A stretch of DNA of 64,000 bases from Eretmocerus hayati (taxonomy: Eukaryota > Arthropoda > Insecta > Hymenoptera > Aphelinidae). Positions within the stretch are counted from its first letter, which is position 1; each line of letters starts with the position of its first letter. The position numbers and the translations under genes were made by a program. This document shows, one piece after another, positions 11,774 to 22,490 of this stretch. Location of the stretch: assembly GCA_029851415.1 (NCBI GenBank), contig CM056744.1:64474172-64538171 (forward strand). Reading direction: 5' to 3'. The notes under the pieces are model-generated. The model was not told where the DNA came from. It saw only the letters and a program-made list of their open reading frames with translations, and did no database searches.

Positions 11774-12470
11774 GACCGCATGTGGTAATGATTGCGCTCG
11801 AATAATCAGCTTTCGAGAGGCGACGAGAGGAATCCATTAGTCAGCCTCGTTTCAATAACACCATGCTCACCACACCTGAAAACTCGTCCGAAAATATACG
11901 GACGATTTCCCTTTCGAACCGCTCACCCGCTTTCCGAAGGCCTCCGCCGTGTCATTCGTAGGCCTCGCTTTGATCTTCTCTTTGATGTGAACGTTCATTG
12001 TCAAATATACACGCCTGGCTCATTGCTCATAGTCAGAGCCCTCACCTCGCCCAATTCTTTCCTGATCCGGTACATCGGTTTATCTGTCTCGTTTTCATGA
12101 TTATAGCGTGGATTAGCTGATTGGTGTGTGTCCTTTGATGTAATATGATGACGATTCAATTTCTAGCGTCTTGGGTCAAAAAATTCTTTCTGTTAATATG
12201 CGAACAGTATGCATACATCTACTGATTGATTCGATTCCTGACCACATGTGGTATTGATTGCGTTCAGAACATTGGCTCTCAAGAGACGGTGGGATCATTT
12301 TATCGGCAGGATACCTCAACAACGCAAGGCTCGCTGCACCTGAATGATCGTTCAAATATATACAAGCGATTTCCCTTTCGGAATATCTCCTCGCTTTTTG
12401 ATGTAGTTGCCCATGTAATGCATGAGTCTCACTCTGATCTTGACTCTGATGTTAACGATCATTGACGAAT
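11774..12470. repeat. Diverged tandem duplication, about 0.45-kb period
   Basis: The block beginning near 11778 (CCGCATGTGGTAATGATTGCG) recurs near 12240 (CCACATGTGGTATTGATTGCG). Both are followed in the same order by GAGA/GCGACG-type sequence, a CACC(A)CACCTGAA or GCTGCACCTGAA motif, CGATTTCCCTTTCG, and a TCTGATCTT/TGATCTTC segment. The substitution level is high, so the duplication is old. Neither unit encodes a recognisable protein. Confidence 0.6.
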
Positions 12471-12775
12471 TTCCTCTCTCTCGATCCATTACCACTAGCC
12501 TGAGACCTCACCCACCTCATTCAGGCCCATTTCATCAGCTTATCCGGTAAGCCTTCATAATCATTGCACAGACTAAGAGTTCGCCGCATCTCACTTGATG
12601 TGGCATAACGCTTGAATTTTGGGTTTTCTGGTGAGAAGAAGAAACTTTCTGTCATTACATGAACACTGTGCGCACGTCTACGGATTGGTAAAAATAAATC
12701 TGTGGTGGTATACACTTCACCAGTCGTACTCAGGGAGCACAATCTCGTGAGGGTGGCTGATATCTACGGGACAAT

Positions 12776-14487
12776 TTGTCTCATGGAGAAGGATATCCTC
12801 CCTTTTTCCGAGAGCTCACGAGAAAAAACGTTTCTCTCCGAGAAAGAAGAAGAATACGAAACAGCAAGAAGATTGAGATGGACGCATTCGATCTGTTTAG
12901 GATCATCAAAGGTGTCTTGGGACGAATCAAGCAGAATAGTGAATCAAAATGGACGGAGAGAAAGGAGGCCTTGGAGAGTGAGACAGGTCGAATGCTACGC
13001 ATCCTCAAGATTTCGAATGAGAGAAGCCATTGACGACAGCTCAATAACGTCATTTTTTTGAAAGCAAGACGGCTTTCAAGCGGCGGGCAAGGACAGCTGT
13101 TGTGAGTAATGTAAAACACATAGTTCCTCCTGGATTTATGAAAGAAGCGGCTCTGCACATCATCCCATACGTCGAATCGTTCCTACTGGAACATAAATCC
13201 GCCAAAGTCTCCCTACTTTTCGATGCATATTATTGTATCAAGGATGAGAAAAGAGAGATGAAGCATTCCAAAAGTCCGTACATTGAGCTCCTCATATCGT
13301 CGTATCTGCAGAAATGGTATGAGAAGAATTTGAAAACAAGAGATGATCAATTATCTGAGTTTGAAGAAGTTAGGAGTGGATGGTCCCTGGAAAAGATATC
13401 AGTCTGAAATAAATATAACCAAAACAAGGCGCCTCAACGGAGCATCATACATTGAACTACCAGAGTTTTTCAAGAAGAAACATGCTGTGGTGAACATCGA
13501 GTGTGGAGGAAATCAGTGTTTTGCTCATTCGGTTATGGTAGGACTTTATCCTGCGAAGGATGGATCATCCTCTCAAAATAAGCTCCACAGCTATCCTCAT
13601 TGGAAGAACAGAGAACTGGGGTTGAAATTGCGCGAGGAAGACTTCCCGATATCATATGCTGACATCCCACAGTTTGGGGAAGATAATGACATCTACATGA
13701 ATATCTATGAGGTGTATGAACAGGGAGAAACCTCATATAGTTCATACCGTACTACAGAAGAGAGACAAGGCATGTCAATTTATTCTTATCAGAGGACGAA
13801 GATAGAGCACACTTTTGCACAATAAAACACCTCTCAAGGCCTCTTCCTAGTGGGATCAACAAGGACATGCACAAAAGGTACATCTGTGAAACTTGTCTTC
13901 ATTCGTTTTCGAGTAGAAAAAAACTCAATAGACACTCATTAGACTGTAAAACCGCAAACGAGTGTAAAATCGTTCTACCAAGACCAGAAGGAGCGGTTCT
14001 AGGATTTACCAATCACTGGAAGAAACAGGATTCGCCTTATATTGTTTACGCAGATTTTGAGTGCCTGCCCATCGAAATGAATGAAAAATTGGATTCAAAT
14101 ACAGATGACGAAGATGTTCAGATGATGTCTGATGATGACGACGAAGAGAATTGTCTACATCATTCAATAAATCTCAAGAAGGCCAGATCCAAGCTGATGG
14201 AGAAAGCTTCTCAAAAACATGAACCATGCAGTATTGGACTCCACTTTCATGATCGTTTCGATGAGACTCGATACTTTTACAAGAGATATAGAGGACAGCA
14301 CTGTGCTCGGGAGTTTGTTGAGAGGATTTCCTTTGAAGCGGAAGAGGTAAGATTGATATAGATGATGGATGTTATGATATATTGAACTGTATCACTGCTT
14401 CATTCGTAGCTGTTTGTCATATCCCCACCTCTCAACATGAGCGAGGAGGATGGAGCGGGATTCCAAGCAGCAACAACGTGTCATATA
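12776..14487 (+). pseudogene. Maverick/Polinton protein-primed DNA polymerase B, N-terminal part
   Basis: Several frames in order encode the N-terminal half of a Polinton pPolB, the enzyme that copies the element by protein priming. At 13100-13400 there is a helical region ending in RSGWSLEKI. The next frame (13400-13825) has GASYIELPEFF and a Cys-containing segment. The third (about 13780-14361) has the zinc-finger-like CETCLHSFSSRKKLNRH and the exonuclease I motif YADFEC near 14047. A last piece ends at 14485 in Cys/His codons. Frameshifts lie near 13398 and 13780, and another break follows 14361. The gene is then interrupted by the foldback element at 14488-15915. The start is uncertain: 12776-13061 holds possible N-terminal coding sequence in two frames. 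Confidence 0.85.
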
Positions 14488-15915
14488 TGAGTAATTCCAC
14501 GCGAAACAGACCGACGAAAAAGGGTCATGTCTCGGGTCTTTTTCTAGGTATTTTCAATCGGTTCTATGGTCCAAAACATGCACTTAAACCTTACTATGAG
14601 ATCCAGAAGAAATTTTAGGGCCCATGGCGAGAATTTTTGGAAATGATATAAAATCCTTTTTTTCATGATTCCAGCAACTTTTTTCCACTAAAATGCAAAT
14701 AAGTCGAGTTTGATTGCAGATAGAGACAAACGGTTCACGGCATTCGAAAGATCTTCAAAGAATCTATCGAAATGTATTCCCTTGAAGAACAACTTGAAAA
14801 AGAATTTGATTTCGAGATTACGTACACTATTGTCGAGTGGAAAGTCGAAAAACACAAAAACATTGATTCCTCGGAAAGTCATCTTTTTTTATCCCTGGAA
14901 ATCTTTTACTTGATTCAAAGTTATGTGCTCTTCCAGGAAAAAATAGTCCCGACCATTTTTTTCGAGTCCTAAAGCCTATTTTTGCTACTTTTCACAAATC
15001 AGTTTTTCAAGCGATGGGGAATCGTGTGTTTTCTGCGCATGCGCAGGGATTTGCGTTCTTGAAGCCGATCTCATTAGAGAGCCAAGAAAATTTCCTCCAG
15101 AATTTCCACTTGACAAAGTCAATTCCATCAATTTGGCTCGGGGCTACAACGTATGAAAGATGAAGCTTCAGCCCGAGTGCATCGATAGGCAAAGGCCATC
15201 GTCCGCGGATCTCGGTCACTGCTGTCTTCGACCACCTCTTGGTCGTTGCCGACATTCAGTGGTCTTCTGCACGTTGTAGCTTCGGTCTCAATCGATAGAA
15301 TTGACTTTGTCAAGTGGTCATTTTGAAGGAAATTTTCTTGGCTATCTGAAGCAATTGGTTCCAAGAACCCAAATTCCTGCGCATGCGCAGGAAATAAACG
15401 ATTTCTCATCGCCTGAAAAACTGATTTGCGAGAAATAGCAAAAATAGGCTTCAGGACTCGAAAAAAATATTTGGGACCATTTTTTCCTGAAAGAGCACAA
15501 AATTTTACATCAAATAACAAATTTTTAGGAATAAAAAAAATGGCTTTTCGAGAAATCAATGTTTTCGTGTTTTTCGACTTTTTGCTCGACAATAGTGTAC
15601 GATATCTCGAAATCAAGTTCTAGGAATGCATTCTGATAGATTCTTTGAAAACCTTTCGAATGCCGTAAACCGCGTGTCTTTATCTGCGAACAAACTTGAC
15701 TTATTCGCGTTTTAGTGGAAAAAAGTTGCTGGAATTACGAAAAAAGGATTTTACATTATTTTCAAAAATTCTCGCCATGGGCCGGAAAAATTTTTCATGG
15801 ACCTCATGGTCAGGTTAAAGGGCATGTTTTGGACCATAGAATTGATTGAAAATACTTAGAAAAAGATCCGAGACATGACCCTTTTTCGTCGGTCTGTTTC
15901 GCGTGGAATTACTCG
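14488..15915. mobile_element. 1.4-kb foldback (long inverted repeat) element in the polymerase gene
   Basis: The left edge GAGTAATTCCACGCGAAACAG recurs as its reverse complement at the right edge. The inverted homology continues almost to the centre, leaving a small loop near 15160-15260. TA at 14486-14487 and 15916-15917 is the target duplication; removal of the element plus one TA leaves the polymerase frame continuous across the site. No transposase is encoded, so it is a non-autonomous (MITE-like) foldback element, probably mobilised by a Tc1/mariner-type enzyme. The two arms differ at scattered positions, which means it is not new. Confidence 0.88.
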
Positions 15916-15917
15916 TA

Positions 15918-17640
15918 TGTGAGAAGATATTCTACCCGGATGAGATCAAGGTACGTGATCAAAAACATCATGCTAGAGGACGGTTCAGAGGCGCTGCCTA
16001 CGTTTATTGCAATCTCTTGTACCAAGAGAAATTTATTGTTCTCGTTATTTTTCATAACTCAGCAAGATATGACGCCCACTTCCCGATAAGGGCATGAAAT
16101 TACTTTATTGATGGAGAGCTGACGATTATATCCCAAAACATGGAGAACTACATATATCTCCTTCGCAAAGCACTTTAGTGATTCCAAGATGATACTCTTA
16201 TCTATAGATTCTTTCAAATTTTTGAGTTCGGGCCTCCCAAAATTCACATCTTTACTTCCCAAAAGAGATATGGTCATGACGAGGAAGCAATTCCAAGAAG
16301 AGTTATTTAACACTAAGAATGATGAGGAAGTATTCGATCTCCTCACAAAAAAAGGTTTTTTTTGTTACGATGCCATAGATAGCGAAGCGAAACTCGATGA
16401 AACATCTACCTTCAATCGGGGAACTCTATAACTCACTCGCAGATTCGGAGTTAGGCTCTCAGTCTTATAAGCATGCGATTGGTATTTGGAGGATTTTTGA
16501 ATGTCAATCATTGCGTGGGACTACTCAGATCTTTACCTTAAGACCGATGTCATGTTATTGGCAGACATCTTCGAGGACTTCAAGAATAGCTGTCTAGAGA
16601 CCTATTCATTGGATCCCGCGCACTACTACACTTTACCGTGTTTCGCTTGGGACGTGATACTCGTCGAGACTGGAGTAGAAATGGAGTTACTGACTAACAT
16701 TGACATGGTACTTTTCTTAGAAAAATCGATTAGAAGAGGTCTGAGTCAGTGCTCGAAGCGTCATGCTGTTGCTAATAATAAATACGTGAAGACTTTCGAC
16801 GGAAGCCAAGATTCAAATTTCATTATTTATCTAGATATGAGCAATCTCTACGGAACAGCAATGCAAACAAAGCTTCCTTACAAAGGTTTCAAATGGGTGA
16901 TGAACCCAAAAAATTTCGATGTATCGAAAATCAGCGGTGACTCGGATTTAGGTTACATACTCGAAGTGGACTTGATATACCCGACTGATATTCATTACAA
17001 ACACTCGGACTTTCCATCCTGTCCCGAAAAGATAGCCCCGCAAGGGACTGAGAATGAAAAAATTGAGAAATTGTGTGCAACTCTATACGACAAAAAGAGA
17101 TACGTCATTCATTATTGTGCGTTAAAGCATGCTCTAGCAAACGGCCTTCAGCTTGAAAGAGTACGCAGGATTCTCGAATTTCAACAGTCCGAGTTGTTAG
17201 CACCTTACATCACATTGAATACTGAATTACGTAGGAGAGCAACGTCGGATTTCCGCAAAGAGCTTTCCAAACTGCTGGTTAATTCCGTGTTCGGTAAGTC
17301 CATGGAAAACTTTTGTAATCGGATTGAGGTCAAGCTGGTGACTCTACGGCATCATCGAAAAAGTGGTGTCGAAAAATATGTTTCCAATGCAATATTTCAT
17401 CGAATCGTTTTCTTTGTTGCGATAGAGTTGAAAAAACGTCAAATAAAGATGGACAAAGCGATCTACGTCGAGTCCGCTGTATTGGATATCTCGAAATTTT
17501 TATGTATGATTTTCATTATGGAAACTTTTTGCTTGATTCCTCCAATCGAGACTTTCTGTAGGAAAAGCTTGTGTCCCAACTCTTTCTGCTTATTACTTAT
17601 CCTCCGGTCTAATGAGAAGTGTGATCCATCGTTGAAGTAG
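15918..17640 (+). pseudogene. Maverick/Polinton protein-primed DNA polymerase B, C-terminal part
   Basis: Continuation of the polymerase. After the insertion come KVRD and RGAAY segments of the Cys/His module. Next are an exonuclease motif FHNSARYDAHF near 16049-16081 and a decayed stretch in changing frames (16100-16500). A 379-codon frame from 16501 then holds LYLKTDVMLLADIFEDF, the polymerase A motif YLDMSNLYGTAM (about 16830) and the B motif KLLVNSVFGKSMEN (about 17270). The frame shifts near 17500 and the sequence ends before a recognisable motif C (the D-T-D-S catalytic site), so the gene is truncated and inactive. The ATG at 16501 is internal and not a natural start. Confidence 0.88.
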
Positions 17641-17772
17641 CTCAGACCCTCTCCAACACCACCTCCGAATAAGTCGACGTTCATTGTAGTACTGAGTAGA
17701 GCTCGTTACAAATATTCTTCTTATACTTTTCGGGGAGGTTTCACTAGAAATTATGACAGATAATATACGTTC

Positions 17773-18340
17773 TTGAGAGCACATGCAAAGATTTGATGGT
17801 CATGGAATTCACAAGAGTCGTAAATGAATTCGGACGTTTGCTAAAAACCGTCAGGTACATCAAATACGTCATGAATATTGAACAAGTATACATTTTCGGA
17901 TGTTCTAGCAAATGTAGGAGCTAGTTGTGGTATCCACATCTTTCTCTTTGCTCCAGTGACGAATAGGAGAACGTTCGTATCGACACTGTAATCTCTCATG
18001 AGAACTTCTTCGGAAATTCTTGCACCTTGTTGTATTCGGTAGTTCCCTGATTCCAGTGGAGACCATGGTGATGTCTAATCAACCATCTCACCTGTCTCTG
18101 ATCATTCGGAGTTGAATGACTGAGATCACATGGAGGTAGAAATAACCATTGATCATATTTCGATTCTGCAGCATTTAGTATGACAGCTTCTGTTACAATG
18201 AAAAAATTTCGGTGTTTGAAACCCTGTAGATGAACGAGAAGAATTTTGGGGTTCTCCTTCTGTTCTAGAGTTGTCATTGTTGTCCCATCCTCGAGAGATA
18301 GTGACTTAAGGGATAGTGTTTCCCCCGATGAGCATGACAC
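17773..18340 (-). pseudogene. Uncharacterised insect multicopy protein, decayed
   Basis: Read on the minus strand, the first part (18340-17996) contains ENPKILLVHLQGFKHRNFF, then a hydrophobic WLFLPPCD segment, RWLIRHHHGLHWNQG and TEYNKVQE. A frameshift near 18005 leads into RDYS..NVLLFVTGAKRKMW. After an in-frame TAG there is a final CALKNVYYL segment ending near 17773. I know this arrangement of W-L-x(2)-H-x-G-L-x-W, V-x-G-x(2)-K and a terminal Cys/His-Ala-Leu-Lys-Asn motif from uncharacterised proteins repeated many times in insect genomes. Its biochemical function is unknown to me. It converges tail to tail on the polymerase, so it may be Polinton cargo. Confidence 0.5.
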
Positions 18341-18528
18341 CTGCTTGTGAAAATTTTACAATAATTAAGCCGCGGGCAAAATCCCGTCCGTCCGGATCCC
18401 CCCGAGCAGGGCTGCCAACGTAAAATCGTAAGCAGGGTTGCCAACTTGACGGAGAAAAATATGAGTTGGTATTTTGAGAGCGACAATAGCCCTTATGTGT
18501 CGCGAGTGTCTAAGTACTTACTATGTAA
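18341..18528. other. Spacer
   Basis: This short stretch has no gene. The motif GGGTTGCCAACTTG / GGGCTGCCAACGT occurs twice (about 18408 and 18436). Confidence 0.4.
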
Positions 18529-18680
18529 GATCATCTAAGATCATCTGAGATCATCTAAGATCATCTAAGATCATCTATGATCATCTTAAAGTTATCTTTT
18601 GATTATCTTTTTATCTTATTGTTATCTTTTGATTATCTTTTTATCTTTTGGTTATCTTATGATTATTTTTAAGTTATTCA
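18529..18680. repeat. AAGATCATCT / TTATCTTTTGA simple repeats
   Basis: Six copies of a 10-base unit AGATCATCTA with small changes are followed by a run of TTATCTTTTG-type units. A closely similar array lies at about 21588-21705, in the same orientation and 3.1 kb away. Confidence 0.85.
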
Positions 18681-18797
18681 GTCGTTTTTGATTATTTCTA
18701 CTTTTTTTTCGGTTGTTTTTCTTTTTTCGAGTGATTTTTTGATACATTTTCATTTCCTTGGTGTTTAATACAATTGTTTAATACAATTGTTTAATAC

Positions 18798-18840
18798 AAA
18801 AATCAATCACTCCAATTTAATATTGGAGTGATTGATTTTT
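18798..18840. repeat. Perfect 19-bp hairpin
   Basis: The arm AAAAATCAATCACTCCAAT (18798-18816) is exactly reverse-complemented at 18822-18840 around a 5-base loop. It follows three tandem copies of TTTAATACAATTG-type sequence. It could be an element end or a cruciform; its role is unknown. Confidence 0.85.
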
Positions 18841-19127
18841 TATGTACTATGTAATTTTTTAAGAGATGGTATTACTCAATCGTTGTTTAATTTACATGAT
18901 TTTTTCTGAAACACTTGAGTGATTTACCATGAAAAAAGTTGGTTATTGAATATCTTTTCAACTATGCATTGGGTACTCCTTAGAAGATTTGATAATTATT
19001 TAGAAAGATTTTATTAATGAATTTGAATGAATAAATTTCTTCTGTTGCATTATGGAAATTGTTAGATTTTTTGTTATATTGATTTGAGTGTCTTATCATG
19101 TTGTGTGTGAAGTGTTGATGGATTAGT

Positions 19128-19392
19128 TTTGGATTTTTCGCTTCGGTTGCTCTCAGCGGAGTTAATAACTCTTGAGCCATGGCCTAGGCGAGATACCGCA
19201 ACGTTATCATCAGTGTAAAGTGGGTGTTTCAATAGTGCTATGTGTGATTAGTTGATTGCATTAAAGCCTATATATGTGATGAGTGTGGTGTTGAAGAGTT
19301 TGTATTGGATTTTTCGCTTTGGTCGCTCTCAGCGGAGTTAATCACTCTTGAGTCATGGCCTAGGCGAGTCACCGCAACGTTCTCATCAGTGT
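19128..19392. repeat. Tandem duplication, about 176-bp period
   Basis: An about 88-base block containing GCTCTCAGCGGAGTTAAT and CATGGCCTAGGCGAG occurs at about 19128-19216 and again at about 19305-19392 with few substitutions. No protein-coding or tRNA-like fold was recognised. Confidence 0.75.
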
Positions 19393-20214
19393 GAATTGAA
19401 GTGTTTTAATTATGATTGATGTGATTTCTGGTTTGTTTTGAATCATCAATGGTGTTGTATGAGAGACTGTTAGTGTTCTTCAGTGTAAAATCCATTTCGC
19501 AACAATAGTTATTAAAAAGTTTATCATTATCTCTTATTCTATTTTGGTGAGAGTATTGAAAAAAAAGGAAAACTTTGATCTCTGATGACGATTTTAATTG
19601 ATTGCAAAATCTTCTAAAAGTTATTATCAGGAGAATCTTTTCTCTATTTTGTTCAATTATTGCATGATGGATAATGCAGTCAGAGTATGTGCGTTCGTAG
19701 CCCAGAATTTCACGATTCCAAGAGAATGTACAAATCTATGGATGAGTCATTTACTAACAGGGGACCTTCAAGGGTTCTGTGTAGAATGACTCAGATATGT
19801 AGGGATTCAATTGGGGGGAAATTCTTTGATGGGATCCGTCAGTCAGCTAATAAGAACACCGAGTCCTTGACATTACCTCAGCACTTTTGTGAGGCACCCT
19901 ACCGCAGGCGATAGTCGAGTACTGGATTCTTCGTATGTGGATGTCAAGTCGATTGATTATTAGGAAAAGTTCTACTGTGACGCAAGATTATCATTATTGA
20001 AAATTCTGTCCTATTGTCATGGTCTTGATTCTAAATTAAGTGTAATTTTGCAATCAATTAAAATGGTCGAAATTTGAATATAAATGAATTGAATTTTGTC
20101 AAACCTTAGCAAAAATCATTTTATAGTCCTTTTCAAGTGACTTAAAATTATTCGAAAGTTTATTCTAACTAAACCTATGAAATGAATGGAGACGAGAGAG
20201 GAGAGACGGGCAAA
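19393..20214. other. No recognisable gene
   Basis: Two short overlapping frames at 19598-19914 have no family signature. Otherwise this is AT-rich spacer between the duplicated block and the polyadenylation end of the spliced unit. Confidence 0.4.
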
Positions 20215-20233
20215 AGTCCCGCCTCTGTCGAAT

Positions 20234-20239
20234 TTTATT
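20234..20239 (-). terminator. Polyadenylation signal AATAAA
   Basis: A canonical hexamer on the minus strand downstream of exon 4 of the spliced unit. Confidence 0.5.
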
Positions 20240-20519
20240 GGATTATTCAATATACATACATTTCTTTACAAATTTCATGAAGTTTTTATAATTTTCCACA
20301 AATAGTATAAGAATCTTACATTATCATTCAGAACATTCAATAATCTTCAATGATTTGGAATCACCTGGACTACGTATTTCCTGTTGAGAATCTCCTGTTG
20401 ACTGAGATTGTCCAATGGGTTAGCGGGATACACTTTCTCTCGGCCTCCGTGGTGCTGTAGAATGAAAAATCATTAAAGCGTATTATTTTTCTACTATAAA
20501 ACAATTGAAGACGTTTGTG

Positions 20520-20592
20520 TGTATATGTGTATATATGGGTGGGTGGGTGTGTGTGTGTGTGTGTGCGAGTAGATGTGTGTGTGTGTGTGTGT

Positions 20593-20629
<37 letters not shown>

Positions 20630-20730
20630 AATAGAATTATGAGGGAGGTGTTGTGTATAGGTATTGAATGTTGAAATTAATTGTGTATGTGCGTGTATGG
20701 GTGGGTGGGTGAGTGAGTGTGTGTGTGTTG
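20520..20730. repeat. (GT)n microsatellites in intron 3
   Basis: Interrupted GT tracts (about 20545-20630 and 20700-20728) with GGGTGGGT variants lie inside the last intron of the spliced unit. Confidence 0.9.
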
Positions 20731-21051
20731 AAAGATTTATTATAGGCCTATTAATTGATAAAATTATAGATTATATTAATAATCATTGATCATTCAAAAG
20801 ATCATTCTATTACTTACCAGTGCAGCCTTTGAATATGACCCTTGACTGTTCCAGTGGCAAAGTCATTTTTCTTTAACATCTGAATTATCAGCTGCAATCG
20901 GATGTTGGACTGATCTATTGGCTGAAAATAAATAAAATGAAAGTTATATTATTGTTCATAGACCAACTGAATTTGTTTATGTGTTAGTGAATTGTGTGGT
21001 AGGTATATTTATATGTGAGTGAATGAGCGTGAATGTATGTGAGTGAGTTCG

Positions 21052-21055
<4 letters not shown>

Positions 21056-21092
<37 letters not shown>
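21056..21092. repeat. (GT)n microsatellite in intron 2
   Basis: About 17 GT units within intron 2 of the same unit. Confidence 0.9.
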
Positions 21093-21504
21093 CTGTGGAT
21101 TCATATGAGTGAGTGTATCGAACATTTTATGCATATTGATTAATATTAATTGATCAATTAATTATTGATTGAGTGATCAATAAAGACTCACCATTGCAGC
21201 CTCCTATGATGCTCCGGGAATTTCCGAATGATGATGAGTTGAGACTGGAGTTGAGATTGCTCCATACTGTTGGATGCTACAACTTGAACGAAACATTATA
21301 TAATTATTGAAGTTATATGTTTAAATGTTTGTGTATTCAATTGTTTAGATGAAATTACTCACCTGTGAAGTCCCCTGTGATAGACTTCGATTGATCCCGT
21401 ATCTCCTGGAGGTTGGCTTCCGAAGTGACTCCTCGATCATCAGGAGCGGCATTGACTTCACCCCACGATGGGTTAAGACAGACTGGCTCTACTCGCCGCT
21501 TCAG

Positions 21505-21513
21505 TTTTATATA
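21505..21513 (-). promoter_or_regulatory. TATA box of the spliced unit
   Basis: TATATAAAA on the minus strand, about 25-35 bases upstream of a plausible initiator (CCAGTCT) near 21480. It is supported by the run of intact splice sites downstream. Confidence 0.5.
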
Positions 21514-21584
21514 TACTTTTATCAGCTCCCTCTAACGACTTTCAAGATCGATGTCGCGTGTATCTGAATATCTATTGTATCTTC

Positions 21585-21710
21585 GTCTATATTATCATCT
21601 AAGATTATCTGGTAGTTATCTTTTGATTATCTTTTTATCTCAACGTCATCTTTCGGTTATCTGTTCATCTTTTAGTTATCTTTTCGTTATCTTTGAGTTA
21701 TCTCATCATT
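21585..21710. repeat. TTATCTTTTGA-type repeats, second array
   Basis: Units such as AGTTATCTTTTGATTATC match the array at 18529-18680. The two arrays bracket the spliced unit and the 19-kb spacer. Confidence 0.8.
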
Positions 21711-22490
21711 TTCTTCATTTTCTTTTATCCTCATTCCGTTAGAATTTCATTTTATGGTCTTTTTTTGAGATAATTTTACGACAATTCAGAGCGGAACATT
21801 GAGAATGTCACATATGTAGACAAGTATTTGTATTGAGATGGAAGTCCTCATCAGCTGTGTGCGTCTAGAAATTGAGTCTAGAGCGGAAATTTTTCTTTCA
21901 AGTTTTTTTATTACAGATCCTCATCATTCACGTATAGTTGAAAGGTTTCTTATAATATATAGAAACTTCTTCGATGAATTCAAAAGTAAGTATCAATTCA
22001 AAAATATGTTTCTACATTTTCCAAAAGTAGTCTTCTGGAAAATGTAGAAACAACAGTCGTATCGAACATTGGAGAGTTATTTTGTGCTTGCGTGCGTGAA
22101 CCTGTATGGGAAAGTTAATTCTTAAAAGCTTCAGAAGTTTTTTATTAATCAATAGTCTTAGTAGTGAAGAATCCCATTAAAAAACCTACCTTAACAACTT
22201 TCTAAAAATTTTAAAATACCTTTAGAAATCGCAAAACTATCGAGTCTCCCAAATAAAGTGATGCCGAGCGAGCGTTAGCGAGCAAGGCAATATCGCTAGT
22301 CAATTATTATGTGACTCTGTAAACAATATTCGTTAGTGGGTTGTATTCAATGAATTAATCGTGGAAAATGAGACAGTAAGCACATGTATTCGCTGGTATA
22401 TTCTCTTTGGTTTCGAACTCTAGTCGAACGTCTACATTTGTACTTATCTTGCCGCAAACAGTCAATGGGGAGCATGCAATAATAAGATGA
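21711..22490. other. No recognisable gene
   Basis: AT-rich spacer. A short inverted pair at about 22007-22048 (CTACATTTTCCA and TGGAAAATGTAG) forms a hairpin. The expected C-terminal end of the capsid gene is missing here. Confidence 0.45.

Larger units (their letters stand above)
20215..21484 (-). other. Candidate four-exon Pol II transcription unit
   Basis: On the minus strand a TATA box (TATATAAAA, 21505-21513) precedes a predicted start near 21480. Four exons follow, with consensus junctions throughout. Exon 1 ends at 21363 (CAG/GTGAGT). Exon 2 is 21276-21192 (TAG/ and /GTGAGT), exon 3 is 20921-20818 (TTTTCAG/ and /GTAAGT), and exon 4 starts at 20454 (CTACAG/). An AATAAA at 20239-20234 would end the transcript near 20215. 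A 77-codon ORF starts at 21452 and crosses two introns. An alternative 63-codon ORF starts at 21194 and ends at 20370. Neither is recognised, so it may be a small protein gene or a long non-coding RNA. It lies between Polinton polymerase and capsid genes, on the capsid strand. Confidence 0.55.

Noticed and set aside
18529..18600. CRISPR-like array
   Set aside because: The 10-base units are directly abutting without spacers, and the context is eukaryotic; a simple tandem repeat explains it.
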